Below the pieces are notes generated by a model. That model was not told the origin of the DNA, searched no databases, and saw nothing but the letters and a program-made list of their open reading frames with translations. A program made the translations under genes and the position numbers. From Bacteroidales bacterium (GTDB taxonomy: Bacteria > Bacteroidota > Bacteroidia > Bacteroidales > P3), in the NCBI GenBank assembly GCA_017451385.1, contig JAFSPS010000002.1, positions 62,001 to 126,000 on the forward strand: a DNA stretch of 64,000 bases. The letters run 5' to 3'. This document shows, one piece after another, positions 28,771 through 37,660 of this stretch (the stretch's first letter is position 1; each line of letters opens with the position of its first letter).

Positions 28771-28870
28771 TTGTGAAAAGTGAATTGTGAGTTGTGAAAA
28801 GTGAATTGTGAGTTGTGAAAAGTGAATTGTGAGTTGTGAAAAGTGAATTGTGAGTTGTGAAAAGTGAATT
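28771..28870. repeat. 21-bp tandem repeat (4.8 copies)
   Basis: The unit TTGTGAAAAGTGAATTGTGAG is repeated exactly four times plus a 16-bp partial copy. It begins 8 bp upstream of the NSS transporter start, on the side where its promoter would lie. Copy-number change could alter expression. Confidence 0.9.
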
Positions 28871-28969
28871 GACAAATGCTTGGTCTATTGTGGTAGATTG
28901 TGGATAGAAATCTCTTTTATCGTTATTATTCGTGTTCGAAATTATGAATGATAAGACGTTTGTGGTGGG

Positions 28970-29443
28970 TTATCTCATTTGGCGTTCCATGTCGCGGCGG
29001 GAGTCTTTTTCCTTTATGCTGTCGCGTTTGTCATAGAACTTCTTGCCTTTAGCGAGAGAGATGAGCAGTTTGGCGTAGCCTCGCGAATCGACATAGAGCA
29101 TGACGGGGATGATGGCGTTGCCGCGTTCCTTCATGCGGTTCTGTAGTTTGCGCAGTTCGCGACGGGTGAGTAGCAGTTTGCGGTCGCGCTTGGCAGGGTG
29201 ATTCAGGTAGGAGCCGAAACGGTACTCGGATATGTGCATCTCGCGCACAAATAGCTCGTTGCCGATGAAGACGCAGTAAGCATCGGCCAGATTGGCTCGT
29301 CCGTCGCGTATAGACTTAATCTCTGTACCAGTAAGCACGAGACCGGCGTTATAGTCGTCGAGTAGGAAGTATTCGTAGGTGGCACGCTTGTTGCGTATCT
29401 CTATCTGGTTTTTCTCTTTAGTAGTTGTTGTTTTCTTTGCCAT
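28970..29443 (-). CDS. smpB: SsrA-binding protein SmpB
   Basis: SmpB binds tmRNA and delivers it to stalled ribosomes for trans-translation. The 157-residue protein has IEIRNKRATYEYFLLDDYNAGLVLTGTEIKSIR at the start and RDRKLLLTRREL in the middle. The C-terminal tail, rich in Lys/Arg (KGKKFYDKRDSIKEKDSRRDMER), inserts into the mRNA channel. Its length matches the family. The tmRNA gene is not in the window. Confidence 0.96.
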   Translation of the reverse strand: MAKKTTTTKEKNQIEIRNKRATYEYFLLDDYNAGLVLTGTEIKSIRDGRANLADAYCVFIGNELFVREMHISEYRFGSYLNHPAKRDRKLLLTRRELRKLQNRMKERGNAIIPVMLYVDSRGYAKLLISLAKGKKFYDKRDSIKEKDSRRDMERQMR

Positions 29444-29506
29444 TTTAGGAATAGTGGAATGTTAACGTGATTCGCAAATTGTCAAAGGCTGTTTTACATT
29501 GCGGTG

Positions 29507-30481
29507 CTAACAATCTGCATAGAATTGCTTGATATCATCAAAGATTGGAATAATCTTGTCTAAACTATCTACCGTGACGAGCGGTATGCGGAACTGCTTG
29601 AAGTCGCGTAGGTTGCGGAAGTAGCCTCCATAGTGTTTACGCATCTCGAAGATGGCGCTATGCTCGCCTTTGAACTCCACTTCCGCCATCAGATGACGAA
29701 GGCATACTTCTACGCGTTCTGTCACGGGGACGAGGCGTTCCTCTTCGCCGCGTAAAGCGCGTTGTGTCTGTTCGAAAATCCATGGGTTGCCTATGGCGGC
29801 GCGTCCTATCAGTATGCCGTCAACGCCGTAGCGTTTGTGTGCCGCAACGGCTTCTGCTGCCGTAGTGATGTCGCCGTTGCCGAAGATAGGAATGTGCATC
29901 CGTGGGTTTTCTTTTACCGCGCCAATGAGCGTCCAGTCGGCTGTGCCGCGGTACATCTGTGCCTTGGTGCGCCCATGTATTGCCAGTGCTGCTACGCCGA
30001 CATCTTGCAGCCTCTCGGCGAGTTCCACGATGGGCTTGCTGCTCTCGTCGTAGCCTAGCCGTGTCTTGACGGTGACGGGCAGTGTGGCGCGACGCACGAG
30101 ACTCGCTGTGATGGCCACGAGGCGGTCGGGCTCGCGCAGCATGCCGCTGCCGGCTCCTTTGCCAGCCACCTTGCGCACGGGGCAACCCCAGTTGATGTCG
30201 ATAAAATCGGGATGTCGCTGTTCTACTATCTCAAGGCATTGTAGCAGTTCTTCTTCGTTGCTGCCGAAAATCTGGATGCCGAGAGGGCGTTGTCCCTCGT
30301 CGAAGAGCATCTTGCGCAGGCTCTTCTCGGCATCGCGGTTCAGTGCCTCGCTGGCAATAAATTCAGTAACCACTACATCGGCACCGAATTGCTTGCACAC
30401 TGAGCGGTACGGCATGTCGGTGACGTCGTCCATAGGAGAAAGGCCTATGATGCATTTTTTTTGTGGCAGAAACGATTTCAT
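29507..30481 (-). CDS. dus: tRNA-dihydrouridine synthase
   Basis: Dus enzymes are FMN-dependent reductases that turn uridine in tRNA D-loops into dihydrouridine. The 324-residue protein has SPMDDVTDMPYR near the start, FIDINWGCPVRKVAGKGAGSGML near residue 95 with the catalytic Cys, the VKTRLGYD segment, AIHGRTKAQMYRG and FGNGDI, the FMN phosphate-binding part. It looks like the DusB type by length and motif text. It lies 63 bp before smpB on the minus strand and may be in one transcript. Confidence 0.94.
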   Translation of the reverse strand: MKSFLPQKKCIIGLSPMDDVTDMPYRSVCKQFGADVVVTEFIASEALNRDAEKSLRKMLFDEGQRPLGIQIFGSNEEELLQCLEIVEQRHPDFIDINWGCPVRKVAGKGAGSGMLREPDRLVAITASLVRRATLPVTVKTRLGYDESSKPIVELAERLQDVGVAALAIHGRTKAQMYRGTADWTLIGAVKENPRMHIPIFGNGDITTAAEAVAAHKRYGVDGILIGRAAIGNPWIFEQTQRALRGEEERLVPVTERVEVCLRHLMAEVEFKGEHSAIFEMRKHYGGYFRNLRDFKQFRIPLVTVDSLDKIIPIFDDIKQFYADC

Positions 30482-30493
30482 TTATTAAATTTG

Positions 30494-30501
30494 CAAAAGT
30501 A
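30494..30501 (-). promoter_or_regulatory. Promoter -7 box for dus
   Basis: TACTTTTG on the minus strand, 13 bp upstream of the dus start, which would give a very short leader. Confidence 0.5.
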
Positions 30502-30671
30502 CTGTTTTTTGTGAATTGTCTGTTGTGAATTGTGAAAAGATGGGTTTGAAATGTTGTGTAGGATGTTGTTTAGTAGATTATTAGTTTTTTTGTGGAGGGG
30601 CTATATTCCAAAGTGGATGAAAGAGAAAAGCAATTAAAAACAATATATAAAACAAAAAAAAACACGAAGAG

Positions 30672-31145
30672 ATGACGACTGAAAAAGAGCTAAGCATACG
30701 CTATAATGAATATCCGTCGGTTGAGTCGTTGCCGGATGCCGACCGCCGCCTGATGGAGGCCGCCATAAGAGCAACAGCTGCAGCCTATGCGCCGTATTCG
30801 CATTTCAGCGTTGGAGCTGCTGCCATGCTTGACGATGGCACCATAGTTACTGGCAGCAATCAGGAGAATGTGGCTTATCCGTCGGGGTTGTGTGCCGAGC
30901 GTACTGCTCTATTTGCTGCTGGAGCACAGCATCCAGACCGTGCTGTGACGGCACTTGCCATTGTGGCGCGTACGCCAGAGGGCAACCTCGTCGAGGCTTC
31001 GCCATGCGGCGCCTGTCGCCAGGTGATGGCAGAGACGCAGAAGCGCGGTGGCATGCCGTTGCGTGTGCTGATGTACATTGGTGGCGGTGGCATACGCGAG
31101 GTGGAGGGTACAGATGCCTTGCTACCTTTCTCGTTCTCATTCTGA
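30672..31145 (+). CDS. cdd: Cytidine deaminase
   Basis: Cytidine deaminase converts (deoxy)cytidine to (deoxy)uridine in pyrimidine salvage. The 157-residue protein has the tetrameric-form zinc motifs: CAERTAL (zinc Cys plus catalytic Glu) and SPCGACRQ (two zinc Cys). NQENVAYPSGL precedes them and YAPYSHFSVGAA lies at the start of the fold. The N-terminal 25 residues extend a little beyond the usual start. It is followed by a perfect inverted repeat. Confidence 0.95.
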   Translation: MTTEKELSIRYNEYPSVESLPDADRRLMEAAIRATAAAYAPYSHFSVGAAAMLDDGTIVTGSNQENVAYPSGLCAERTALFAAGAQHPDRAVTALAIVARTPEGNLVEASPCGACRQVMAETQKRGGMPLRVLMYIGGGGIREVEGTDALLPFSFSF

Positions 31146-31169
31146 CGCAGCGTCATGTATGCGTTCTAC

Positions 31170-31207
31170 CAGTGGTCAACCACCAGTTAACCGGTGGTTG
31201 ACCACTG
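31170..31207. repeat. GGTTAACC-type perfect inverted repeat
   Basis: A perfect 15-bp inverted repeat (31170-31184 with 31193-31207) around the loop AGTTAACC. It is built from variants of the GGTTGACCACT word. A related imperfect copy lies at 48357-48400. There is no T run, so it is not a standard terminator. Confidence 0.8.
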
Positions 31208-31311
31208 AGAAAAAAAGCAAAGCAACCTGTTGGGATAAAACCAACGAGAGCTATTTACGTCTCATTTCGCAATGCAAAAATGGCGATTAGTGGTTGTTCG
31301 TACTAATTTTT

Positions 31312-31343
31312 TTTGTCAATGTTGTGAAATATCAGTACTTTTG
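31312..31343 (+). promoter_or_regulatory. Promoter for the 31.4-34.9 kb gene set
   Basis: A -33 TTTG at 31312-31315 and a -7 TACTTTTG at 31336-31343, spaced by 20 bp, about 100 bp upstream of the start at 31444. Confidence 0.6.
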
Positions 31344-31443
31344 CAACGTCATAATAGTGTGTGCCACTTAAAGCGTGATGGTCATTTTCTTAACCATAAT
31401 GTTGTGGTACGATGTTATGCTAATAGATGAAAAACGATAGACT

Positions 31444-32079
31444 ATGAAGAAATTATATATAATGCTGTGCGTCATGGCTCTTGGTGTTTCCGTTGCCAAC
31501 GCACAGGAATATGAGGCACCTGTAGAGTTGTGGGACTGCGAGCAGGTGGATGGCAGCAACTATCACGGCTATTCGTTCAACGAGCGATGGGAAGTGGATT
31601 TCCGTGTGGAGAATCAGGATGGTCGCTACACCCTTACGGCTGAAGATATAGTGCTTGCCGAGGGTTTGATACAGAAATATATAGCCTACCTCAACCGTGA
31701 GCATGAGAACCAAGGCGGCATGTGTCCCGTCATTGATGAGCACATGACCAAGTACCGCCGTCAGTATGTGGGTTTTACTGATGTCGATGGTTTTCGCATA
31801 GCGTGGGTTAACTTTTTGTGGGACGACAACCTCACCGACGAGCAGCTGGCACAGGATGTGCTTCTCACCACGGGTGGCTGCGGTCATTTCTGGCATGTGA
31901 AAATCAATCTCGACACCGAGAAAATCTATGGCCTTGAGGTTAATGGCTACGGGGAGACATCCTATCTGCCACGAGCCAAGAAGCGCGCACCGCGCATCAG
32001 CCGCCCCAAACATAGCGGCGACCCGCAGCGCATACGCAAGACGGGTATTATCCATAGCGACGAAGAGAAGCTCTTTTAG
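31444..32079 (+). CDS. Exported protein of unknown function
   Basis: A 211-residue protein with a clear signal peptide ending VANAQ at about residue 20. The mature part has strand-like segments (ERWEVDFRVENQDGRYTL) and ends in a basic tail with many Arg, Lys and Pro. No domain is recognised. It is first in a forward gene set: GtrA follows after 15 bp, then the M14 peptidase by overlap, so it may be cotranscribed with them. Confidence 0.75.
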   Translation: MKKLYIMLCVMALGVSVANAQEYEAPVELWDCEQVDGSNYHGYSFNERWEVDFRVENQDGRYTLTAEDIVLAEGLIQKYIAYLNREHENQGGMCPVIDEHMTKYRRQYVGFTDVDGFRIAWVNFLWDDNLTDEQLAQDVLLTTGGCGHFWHVKINLDTEKIYGLEVNGYGETSYLPRAKKRAPRISRPKHSGDPQRIRKTGIIHSDEEKLF

Positions 32080-32094
32080 CACGGTCGTTTAGTC

Positions 32095-32547
32095 ATGTTA
32101 GAGTCTCTGCGTAACTTTGTCGTCAGACTATTGCACAACGACACGATACTCAAATTCTTGAAATTCGGTATCGTTGGTGCGTCGGGCATGGTTGTCGATT
32201 ATGGTGTGCTGATTCTTTGCCGTGAGGTGCTGGGCATGGGCAATATTGTTGCAAACACCATCAGTTTCACTGCCGCCGCCTCGTCTAACTATTTCCTCAA
32301 TCGTCGCTGGACCTTCCGCAGCACCGAGGAGCAGGTGAGCGTGGAGTATGCCAAGTTTTTCGCCGTCTCGCTCGTAGGTCTCGGCATCAGCAACCTTACG
32401 CTGTGGCTTTTGGGCATGGCAATGCCGGCATGGAATGACGACTGGCGTTTCTATATCCTAAAATTTGTTGCCATAGTGGTGACGACACTGTGGAACTTCA
32501 CAGGCAATATGCTGTTCACTTTCAGGCAGACGGTCTCCAAGCAATGA
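32095..32547 (+). CDS. GtrA family membrane protein
   Basis: A 150-residue protein with four hydrophobic segments (about 22-45, 50-70, 90-108 and 122-142), the GtrA/DPMS layout. LKFGIVGASGMVVDYGVL, the NYFLNRRWTF motif between helices 2 and 3, and WNFTGNMLFTF at the end are typical. GtrA proteins are proposed to flip polyprenyl-linked sugars or support glycosyltransferases. A GT2 gene lies in the same gene set, a usual partner. Its stop overlaps the start of the next gene. Confidence 0.9.
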   Translation: MLESLRNFVVRLLHNDTILKFLKFGIVGASGMVVDYGVLILCREVLGMGNIVANTISFTAAASSNYFLNRRWTFRSTEEQVSVEYAKFFAVSLVGLGISNLTLWLLGMAMPAWNDDWRFYILKFVAIVVTTLWNFTGNMLFTFRQTVSKQ

Positions 32548-33746
32548 GGGGCTCATCGTCATCATACCACCTGTGTCGCAGCTCCCTACGTCTTGCTGTG
32601 TCTCTTTTCTTGTCAGTATTTCTCTATGTCTCCGCTGTCGAGGGACAGACGGTGCAGGATGACAATAGCGGCACAATGCTTATGGCTACGCATACAGACT
32701 CTATGGCATCATGGCAACGCTATCCTACCTATGAGGTCTATACGGCTATGATGCAGCACTATGCGTCGCACTATAGTCAGCTCTGCCACCTCGACACTAT
32801 GGGCTATTCGTTCAATGGCCGCTTGTTGCTCTCGCTGGTGATTGAGACTGCAGCGCCCAAGCGCACGATGATGTATAGCGGAGTTATTCATGGCGATGAG
32901 CCGTTGAGCTATGTCCTCCTGCTCCACCTTGCCGACACCCTCCTCAGCAGTTACGGCACCGACAGCCAGATTACCGGCTTGCTGGACAGCGTGGCGGTCG
33001 TCATCATGCCTGTCACCAATCCCGATGGTCTCTACCGCCGAGGCAACAATAGCGTAGCTAATGGGCTGCGCACCAATGCCAACGGCATAGACCTCAATCG
33101 TAATTTTCCCGACCCTTTCGGCTATGGCCTCGGTGCGGATATACAGGTGGAAAATCAGGCGTTTATCAATTATGCGGATAGTATGCGTTTCAGCCATTCT
33201 GCTGCGCTGCATAGTGGCGATGAGGTACTCAACTACCCGTGGGACAGTTTCACCTCATCGCAACGTTATGTAGAGCAGTGGCAGTGGTGGCAGCAGGTCT
33301 GTCAGCGTTTCGTGGCCACGGTGCATAGGCACGACAGCCAGCGGCTGTGCACGGTGCGCAACAGCGGCTATGTGGCGGGTGGCGACTGGTATGTGATTCA
33401 CAACGGACGTCAGGACTATATGAACTACTATCACGGAGTTTACGAGATGACAATGGAGCTTTCTTTTGTCAAGCAGGTGGCGTCCAGCCATATACCTATC
33501 TATTGGAACGCTTATGCAGAAGCTCTCATCGGCTATATTGCCGAGGTGCCGCCGACGGCATCGCCGGCAGCTATCTATGCCTTGCAGCGTGCCGCCGACT
33601 CAATCAAAGTCTATCCCAACCCGACACGGGGTGCCGTCACTGTGCGCTGTGGCGGCAGTGTCGAGTATTTTGATTTGAGCCATTGTCCAACAGGGGTGAA
33701 CGTCGTCAAAGCCTTCGGACGTAATATAAAGGTTGTCAAATATTAG
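32544..33746 (+). CDS. T9SS-sorted M14 family zinc carboxypeptidase
   Basis: A 400-residue exported peptidase. The ATG at 32544 overlaps the GtrA stop (ATGA) and gives a good signal peptide (residues 13-34); the frame is open to 32490, but that start would add unlikely residues. M14 signatures are present: HGDEP (His116 and Glu119 as zinc ligands), NPDGLYRRGN, GIDLNRNFPDPFG, and the third His in ALHSGDEVLNYPWD. The catalytic Glu is probably in YEMTMELSF. The last 50 residues (VYPNPTRGAVTVRC to IKVVKY) form a short T9SS type A sorting domain. It is predicted to be surface-attached or released. Confidence 0.88.
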   Translation: MRGSSSSYHLCRSSLRLAVSLFLSVFLYVSAVEGQTVQDDNSGTMLMATHTDSMASWQRYPTYEVYTAMMQHYASHYSQLCHLDTMGYSFNGRLLLSLVIETAAPKRTMMYSGVIHGDEPLSYVLLLHLADTLLSSYGTDSQITGLLDSVAVVIMPVTNPDGLYRRGNNSVANGLRTNANGIDLNRNFPDPFGYGLGADIQVENQAFINYADSMRFSHSAALHSGDEVLNYPWDSFTSSQRYVEQWQWWQQVCQRFVATVHRHDSQRLCTVRNSGYVAGGDWYVIHNGRQDYMNYYHGVYEMTMELSFVKQVASSHIPIYWNAYAEALIGYIAEVPPTASPAAIYALQRAADSIKVYPNPTRGAVTVRCGGSVEYFDLSHCPTGVNVVKAFGRNIKVVKY

Positions 33747-33783
33747 CAAATGAAGAGATTGTAAATAGCACGAAGACATAAAG

Positions 33784-34953
33784 ATGCCATTCTTTGACCA
33801 TATCTCTGTCGCTTTGCCAGTCCTTGCCGAGTATGACAACCTCCCGAGTCTGTTGGAGTGTCTGCGTCGGCAGACATTCAGGAACTTCTCGCTCTATGTG
33901 TGTGTCAATCAACCGCAGGAGTGGTGGCAGATGCCTGTCAGCGACTGGCGGCGGCAGGCTTGCGACGACAATCGGCGTACGCTGTGCTACCTCTCTGCTG
34001 TGAACGATATGAGTGTGACGGTCATTGACTGTAGCAGCCTTTCTGTCGCTTGGGTGGGCAAGCGGCGTGGGGTAGGGTGGGCACGCAAGGTGCTTGCCGA
34101 TAGCATCGTGCAGTCTGCCTCTAGTAATGAGGTGATAGTAAGTCTTGATGCTGACACCTCGTTTGGCGACAGTTACCTTGAATCTGTCCTCAATATGTTC
34201 AACGCCCATCCGCGGTGCTCTGCTCTCGCCGTGCCCTATTATCATCCACTTTCGAGCAACGCCGACATAGACCGTGCCATGCTACGCTATGAGTGCTATA
34301 TGCGGCATTACCTTCTCCATCTGCTACGCATTGCCAGTCCTTATGCTTTCACGGCTCTCGGTTCAGCGATGGCTTTCACTGGCGAGGCATATAAGAGGGT
34401 TGGAGGCTATACTCCATTGCAAGGTGGTGAGGATTTCTATCTCATGCAGAAATTTGCTAAGACGGGAGTTGTGATGTTGCCATATACGGACGAGCTGTGC
34501 GTATATCCGTCTGGGCGTGTGTCGCAGCGTGTGCCTTTCGGCACAGGTCCTGCCATAGCCCTACCGCTGACGGAAATAGAAGAACGCTACCCGTTCTATG
34601 CCGCCCGTTCGTTTGACGATGTGCGTGCCACATACACCCTCTTTCCTGTCCTCTATGCTGCCGACATCGAAACCCCCATGAGTGCTTTCCTCCGTCAGCA
34701 GCTTGCTACCGACGACCTCTGGCAGTCCCTTCGCAAGAACTTCAAGCGGCAGGACTTGTTTGTTCGTGCCTGCGCCGAGCGCGTCGATGGGCTGCGCATC
34801 CTGCAGTACCTCAAGAGCCGTCCCCATCCCGATGAGTCACTAATAGCGGACGGTCATGCGATAGATTTTGCCGCTGGTGCCATTCCTAATCTCAATGCCG
34901 TCAGAAACAGCCTATTTAGTCAAGAGATGGAAGCCCGCCAAGCGTTGTGGTGA
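33784..34953 (+). CDS. Family 2 glycosyltransferase
   Basis: A 389-residue cytoplasmic GT-A fold enzyme. The N-terminus (ISVALPVLAEYDNLPSLLECL) is the GT2 opening, VSLDADTSF near residue 120 is the DxD-type metal site, and GGEDFYLMQKF near 220 matches the ED acceptor motif. There are no C-terminal helices, so it is not a processive synthase. It follows the M14 gene by 37 bp. With GtrA upstream and the Wbp operon downstream, a role in surface glycan or cargo-linker assembly is inferred, not shown. Confidence 0.85.
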   Translation: MPFFDHISVALPVLAEYDNLPSLLECLRRQTFRNFSLYVCVNQPQEWWQMPVSDWRRQACDDNRRTLCYLSAVNDMSVTVIDCSSLSVAWVGKRRGVGWARKVLADSIVQSASSNEVIVSLDADTSFGDSYLESVLNMFNAHPRCSALAVPYYHPLSSNADIDRAMLRYECYMRHYLLHLLRIASPYAFTALGSAMAFTGEAYKRVGGYTPLQGGEDFYLMQKFAKTGVVMLPYTDELCVYPSGRVSQRVPFGTGPAIALPLTEIEERYPFYAARSFDDVRATYTLFPVLYAADIETPMSAFLRQQLATDDLWQSLRKNFKRQDLFVRACAERVDGLRILQYLKSRPHPDESLIADGHAIDFAAGAIPNLNAVRNSLFSQEMEARQALW

Positions 34954-35163
34954 GATTAAGATTGGAGAGAGAATAAGATTTCAAGATTTTAAGACGTTAA
35001 GATATTAAGATTTCAAGAGTATAAGATATTAAGATTGGAGAGAGAGTAAGATATCAAGATATTAAGATTGGAGAGAGAGTAAGATATCAAGATATTAAGA
35101 TTGGAGAGAGAGTAAGATATCAAGATATTAAGATTGGAGAGAGAGTAAGATGTTAAGATATAT
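34954..35163. repeat. AGAT-rich array with 33-bp tandem core
   Basis: An AAGAT-rich low-complexity tract. From 35032, a 33-bp unit (AGATTGGAGAGAGAGTAAGA plus TATCAAGATATTA) is repeated three times exactly plus a partial copy to 35160. It fills most of the gap between the GT2 gene and the next lipoprotein gene; the rest (35164-35320) holds a degenerate GTTACC..GGAGTTATA element near 35221. Confidence 0.9.
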
Positions 35164-35320
35164 TTTTCGGTATGAAGGGTTATTTACTTATTTGCTTGAC
35201 GAATTATTTTGAATTTTAACGTGTTACCGATGGAGTTATATAAAAGACCCTCGTAGAATACATCGGCACTCTTTTGTCTTGAATGTGAAATAAATTAATT
35301 ATAATAATATAAAAAAAAAT

Positions 35321-36238
35321 ATGAAACGAGTATTGACATTCATGTCTATCGTCATTTTACTGGTTGCTTGTAGCAACAGAGAAAATGATTTGCGAGAACG
35401 CGCATTGTTTTTGTGCTCTTATATTCCAGACCATGAGCTGAAAGAACAGTCGAAAGAATACATGACTGAGGACTTCTATTCCGTGCTTGACACAGTCTTC
35501 AACCGTCTGCCCGAATTTGAGGCGATGGATCATGAGTGGTTGTATTATTTCGTAACGGGCAATGGCGGTAGTATTGCAGACTATGAGGTGAAAAGCGTGG
35601 AAATCATCGACAAGACACATGCTGTGGCCACCATCATCGTAAGACAGAAATGGGAGGATGGCTCGTTTGACGAACAGACAGATGTCGAAGAACATCAACT
35701 CATGATGGAGAAAGTAAATGGAGTCTGGCTAATGTCGGACTTCGATGGGCACAAGGATGATTGCCGTCGTCACATCGCCATTAATCGTAGGGAGCAAGCT
35801 GTAAGACGGGCTATCAGTGATTATTTGGTGAAGGAGATTGGCTGGCAGTACGCGAAGGGCGACATCTGTGTGCCCACACTTATGATGGTGCATGAGGACG
35901 ATGAGATCATTTTAGGTGACTTCTGGGTGTTCTGGTATCGGCAGGTGGGCGACACGCTGAAATGTGTCTCGGGCGGTAGCCATCCGGGCAGGATGACGAT
36001 GAAGAAGGAGGGTAATCAGTGGATTGTAGCATCGTTTGAACAGGCCACCGATGGTGCAGGCAGCGAGGAGAGCTGTCGCAATCTCTTTGGAAGTTATTAT
36101 GATGTGTATGAGTCCATCCATTCTAATGAGCATATTCGCGAGGATGTCCGCAAAAGCCAACTCCGTTACTATATAAGTGAACATGGGCTGAACGTAAAGT
36201 TCTATCAGGACAATGGCTGGCCCGCCGAGGAGCTGTGA
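35321..36238 (+). CDS. Lipoprotein of unknown function
   Basis: A 305-residue product with lipobox LLVAC (Cys at about residue 17). The mature part is divided into a helical N-terminal half, rich in Glu, and a region near 60-130 with NTF2-like strand text (AVATIIVRQKWEDGSFDEQTDVEEHQLMMEKVNGVWLMSDF). A similar pattern near 185-250 (RQVGDTLKCV, KEGNQWIVASF) suggests two related folds. The domain assignment is weak. It is isolated between two repeat tracts. Confidence 0.7.
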   Translation: MKRVLTFMSIVILLVACSNRENDLRERALFLCSYIPDHELKEQSKEYMTEDFYSVLDTVFNRLPEFEAMDHEWLYYFVTGNGGSIADYEVKSVEIIDKTHAVATIIVRQKWEDGSFDEQTDVEEHQLMMEKVNGVWLMSDFDGHKDDCRRHIAINRREQAVRRAISDYLVKEIGWQYAKGDICVPTLMMVHEDDEIILGDFWVFWYRQVGDTLKCVSGGSHPGRMTMKKEGNQWIVASFEQATDGAGSEESCRNLFGSYYDVYESIHSNEHIREDVRKSQLRYYISEHGLNVKFYQDNGWPAEEL

Positions 36239-36600
36239 AAAACAGATTAGGTGTTTGGTGGGATATTTAGATTGGTAGGAGATTTGGATTCTAAGATATT
36301 AAGATTTTAAGATATTAAGATTTTAAGATGTTAAGATTGGAGAGATATTTATATGGAGTTTTTCTTGATATGGTTTGAGAATGTTAATGATTAGATGCTA
36401 TCAAAGGGAAGGTTAGAATGGTCCTATGTTTGAAACATAGTGGATTGAGCCAGTTTCATCTTGTCGTAAAGTGCATATAGTGCGGAAAAAATCCCCTATA
36501 TAAAAAAACAATTGATAATTTTGCTAAGAAGAATAATAAGGATTGCCATTCGTTAAGTAACTAATAGATAGGTGTATATATTTAGATAAAACAAAAGCAA
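36239..36600. repeat. Gap with AGAT-rich tract and small palindrome
   Basis: Positions 36286-36346 hold a short AAGATATTAAGATTTT-type array. A palindrome CTATGTT-TGA-AACATAG lies at 36424-36440. The remainder is AT-rich DNA with the promoter of the Wbp operon at its right end. No gene is seen. Confidence 0.6.
36516..36523 (+). promoter_or_regulatory. Promoter -7 box for the Wbp operon
   Basis: TAATTTTG, 92 bp upstream of the first gene of the operon. Confidence 0.5.
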
Positions 36601-36615
36601 CTACTTCATAGTATC

Positions 36616-37599
36616 ATGCCGTCCAAAAACTTTGCCCTCATAGGAGCTGCAGGCTACATTGCTCCACGCCATATCAATGCTATTGCCGAGACGGGCAATC
36701 AGCTTGTGGTTGCCTACGACAAGTTTGATAGTGTGGGCCGTCTTGACAGCTCGTTCCCTGATTGTTTCTTTTTTACAGAGCATGAGAGGTTCGACCGTTT
36801 CTGTTCGCGACAGATGCAGACCGAAAGCCCGCTACACTATCTCTCCATCTGCACACCCAACTATACTCACGATGCTTTTATCCGCTACGGGCTGCGCCTC
36901 GGCACCGACGTAATCTGCGAAAAGCCCCTCGTGCTCAACCCCTACAATATCGACAACCTCCTCGACATTGAACGTGCCACAGGCCACAAGGCCTACACCA
37001 TACTACAGCTGCGGTTGCATGATAGCATAGTGGCACTGAAGAAAAAGATTGATGCAGGTCCGAAGGACAAGAAGTATGATGTCAATCTCACCTATATCAC
37101 CTCGCGAGGCAAGTGGTATTATGCCTCGTGGAAAGGCGACGAGCATAAAAGCGGTGGCATTGCTACCAACATAGGCGTTCATTTCTACGATATGTTGCAG
37201 TGGGTCTTTGGCGCAGTGCAGCAGAACGTGGTCCACGTGATGAGCTTTGACCGTGTAGCAGGCTTTCTCGAACTGGAGCGTGCACGCGTACGCTATTTCC
37301 TGAGCATCAATGCTGACTGCCTTCCTGCCGATGCTGTTCGTGGTGAGAAGCGCACCTATCGTACAATCAATATTGACGGTGAGGAGTTTGAATTTAGTAA
37401 CGGATTCACGGAACTTCATACTAAGAGCTACCAAAACATCCTCGACGGCAAAGGCTTCCGCATCAGCGAGGCACGTGCCTGCATACAGATAGTGAGTGAT
37501 ATACGCAATGCTACACCCATAGGACTGCATGGCGACTATCACCCTCTCGCACGTTTGCCTCTTGCCCCTCATCCTTTTGGGTGGGATGTATGCCGTTAG
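36616..37599 (+). CDS. wbpB: WbpB-type UDP-GlcNAcA 3-dehydrogenase (Gfo/Idh/MocA family)
   Basis: A 327-residue oxidoreductase. The Rossmann start ALIGAAGYIAPRHINAI, the CEKPLVLN motif near residue 100 with the catalytic-region Lys, and GGIATNIGVHFYDMLQWVFG near 180 fit the WbpB/WlbA group. That group oxidises C3 of UDP-N-acetylglucosaminuronic acid using NAD. First gene of a four-gene set containing every other step of the same pathway, which strengthens the call well beyond the family level. Spacing to the next gene is 61 bp. Confidence 0.88.
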   Translation: MPSKNFALIGAAGYIAPRHINAIAETGNQLVVAYDKFDSVGRLDSSFPDCFFFTEHERFDRFCSRQMQTESPLHYLSICTPNYTHDAFIRYGLRLGTDVICEKPLVLNPYNIDNLLDIERATGHKAYTILQLRLHDSIVALKKKIDAGPKDKKYDVNLTYITSRGKWYYASWKGDEHKSGGIATNIGVHFYDMLQWVFGAVQQNVVHVMSFDRVAGFLELERARVRYFLSINADCLPADAVRGEKRTYRTINIDGEEFEFSNGFTELHTKSYQNILDGKGFRISEARACIQIVSDIRNATPIGLHGDYHPLARLPLAPHPFGWDVCR

Positions 37600-37660
37600 A
37601 CATCATTTCAATAACTATTCTGTGTGAGCTTCTGCTGAACAAATATGAAAACGACATTAC

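Noticed and set aside
36239..36600. A small gene between the 35-kb lipoprotein and wbpB
   Set aside because: No start-to-stop frame longer than about 30 codons with coding character is visible; the stretch is repeat and promoter DNA.
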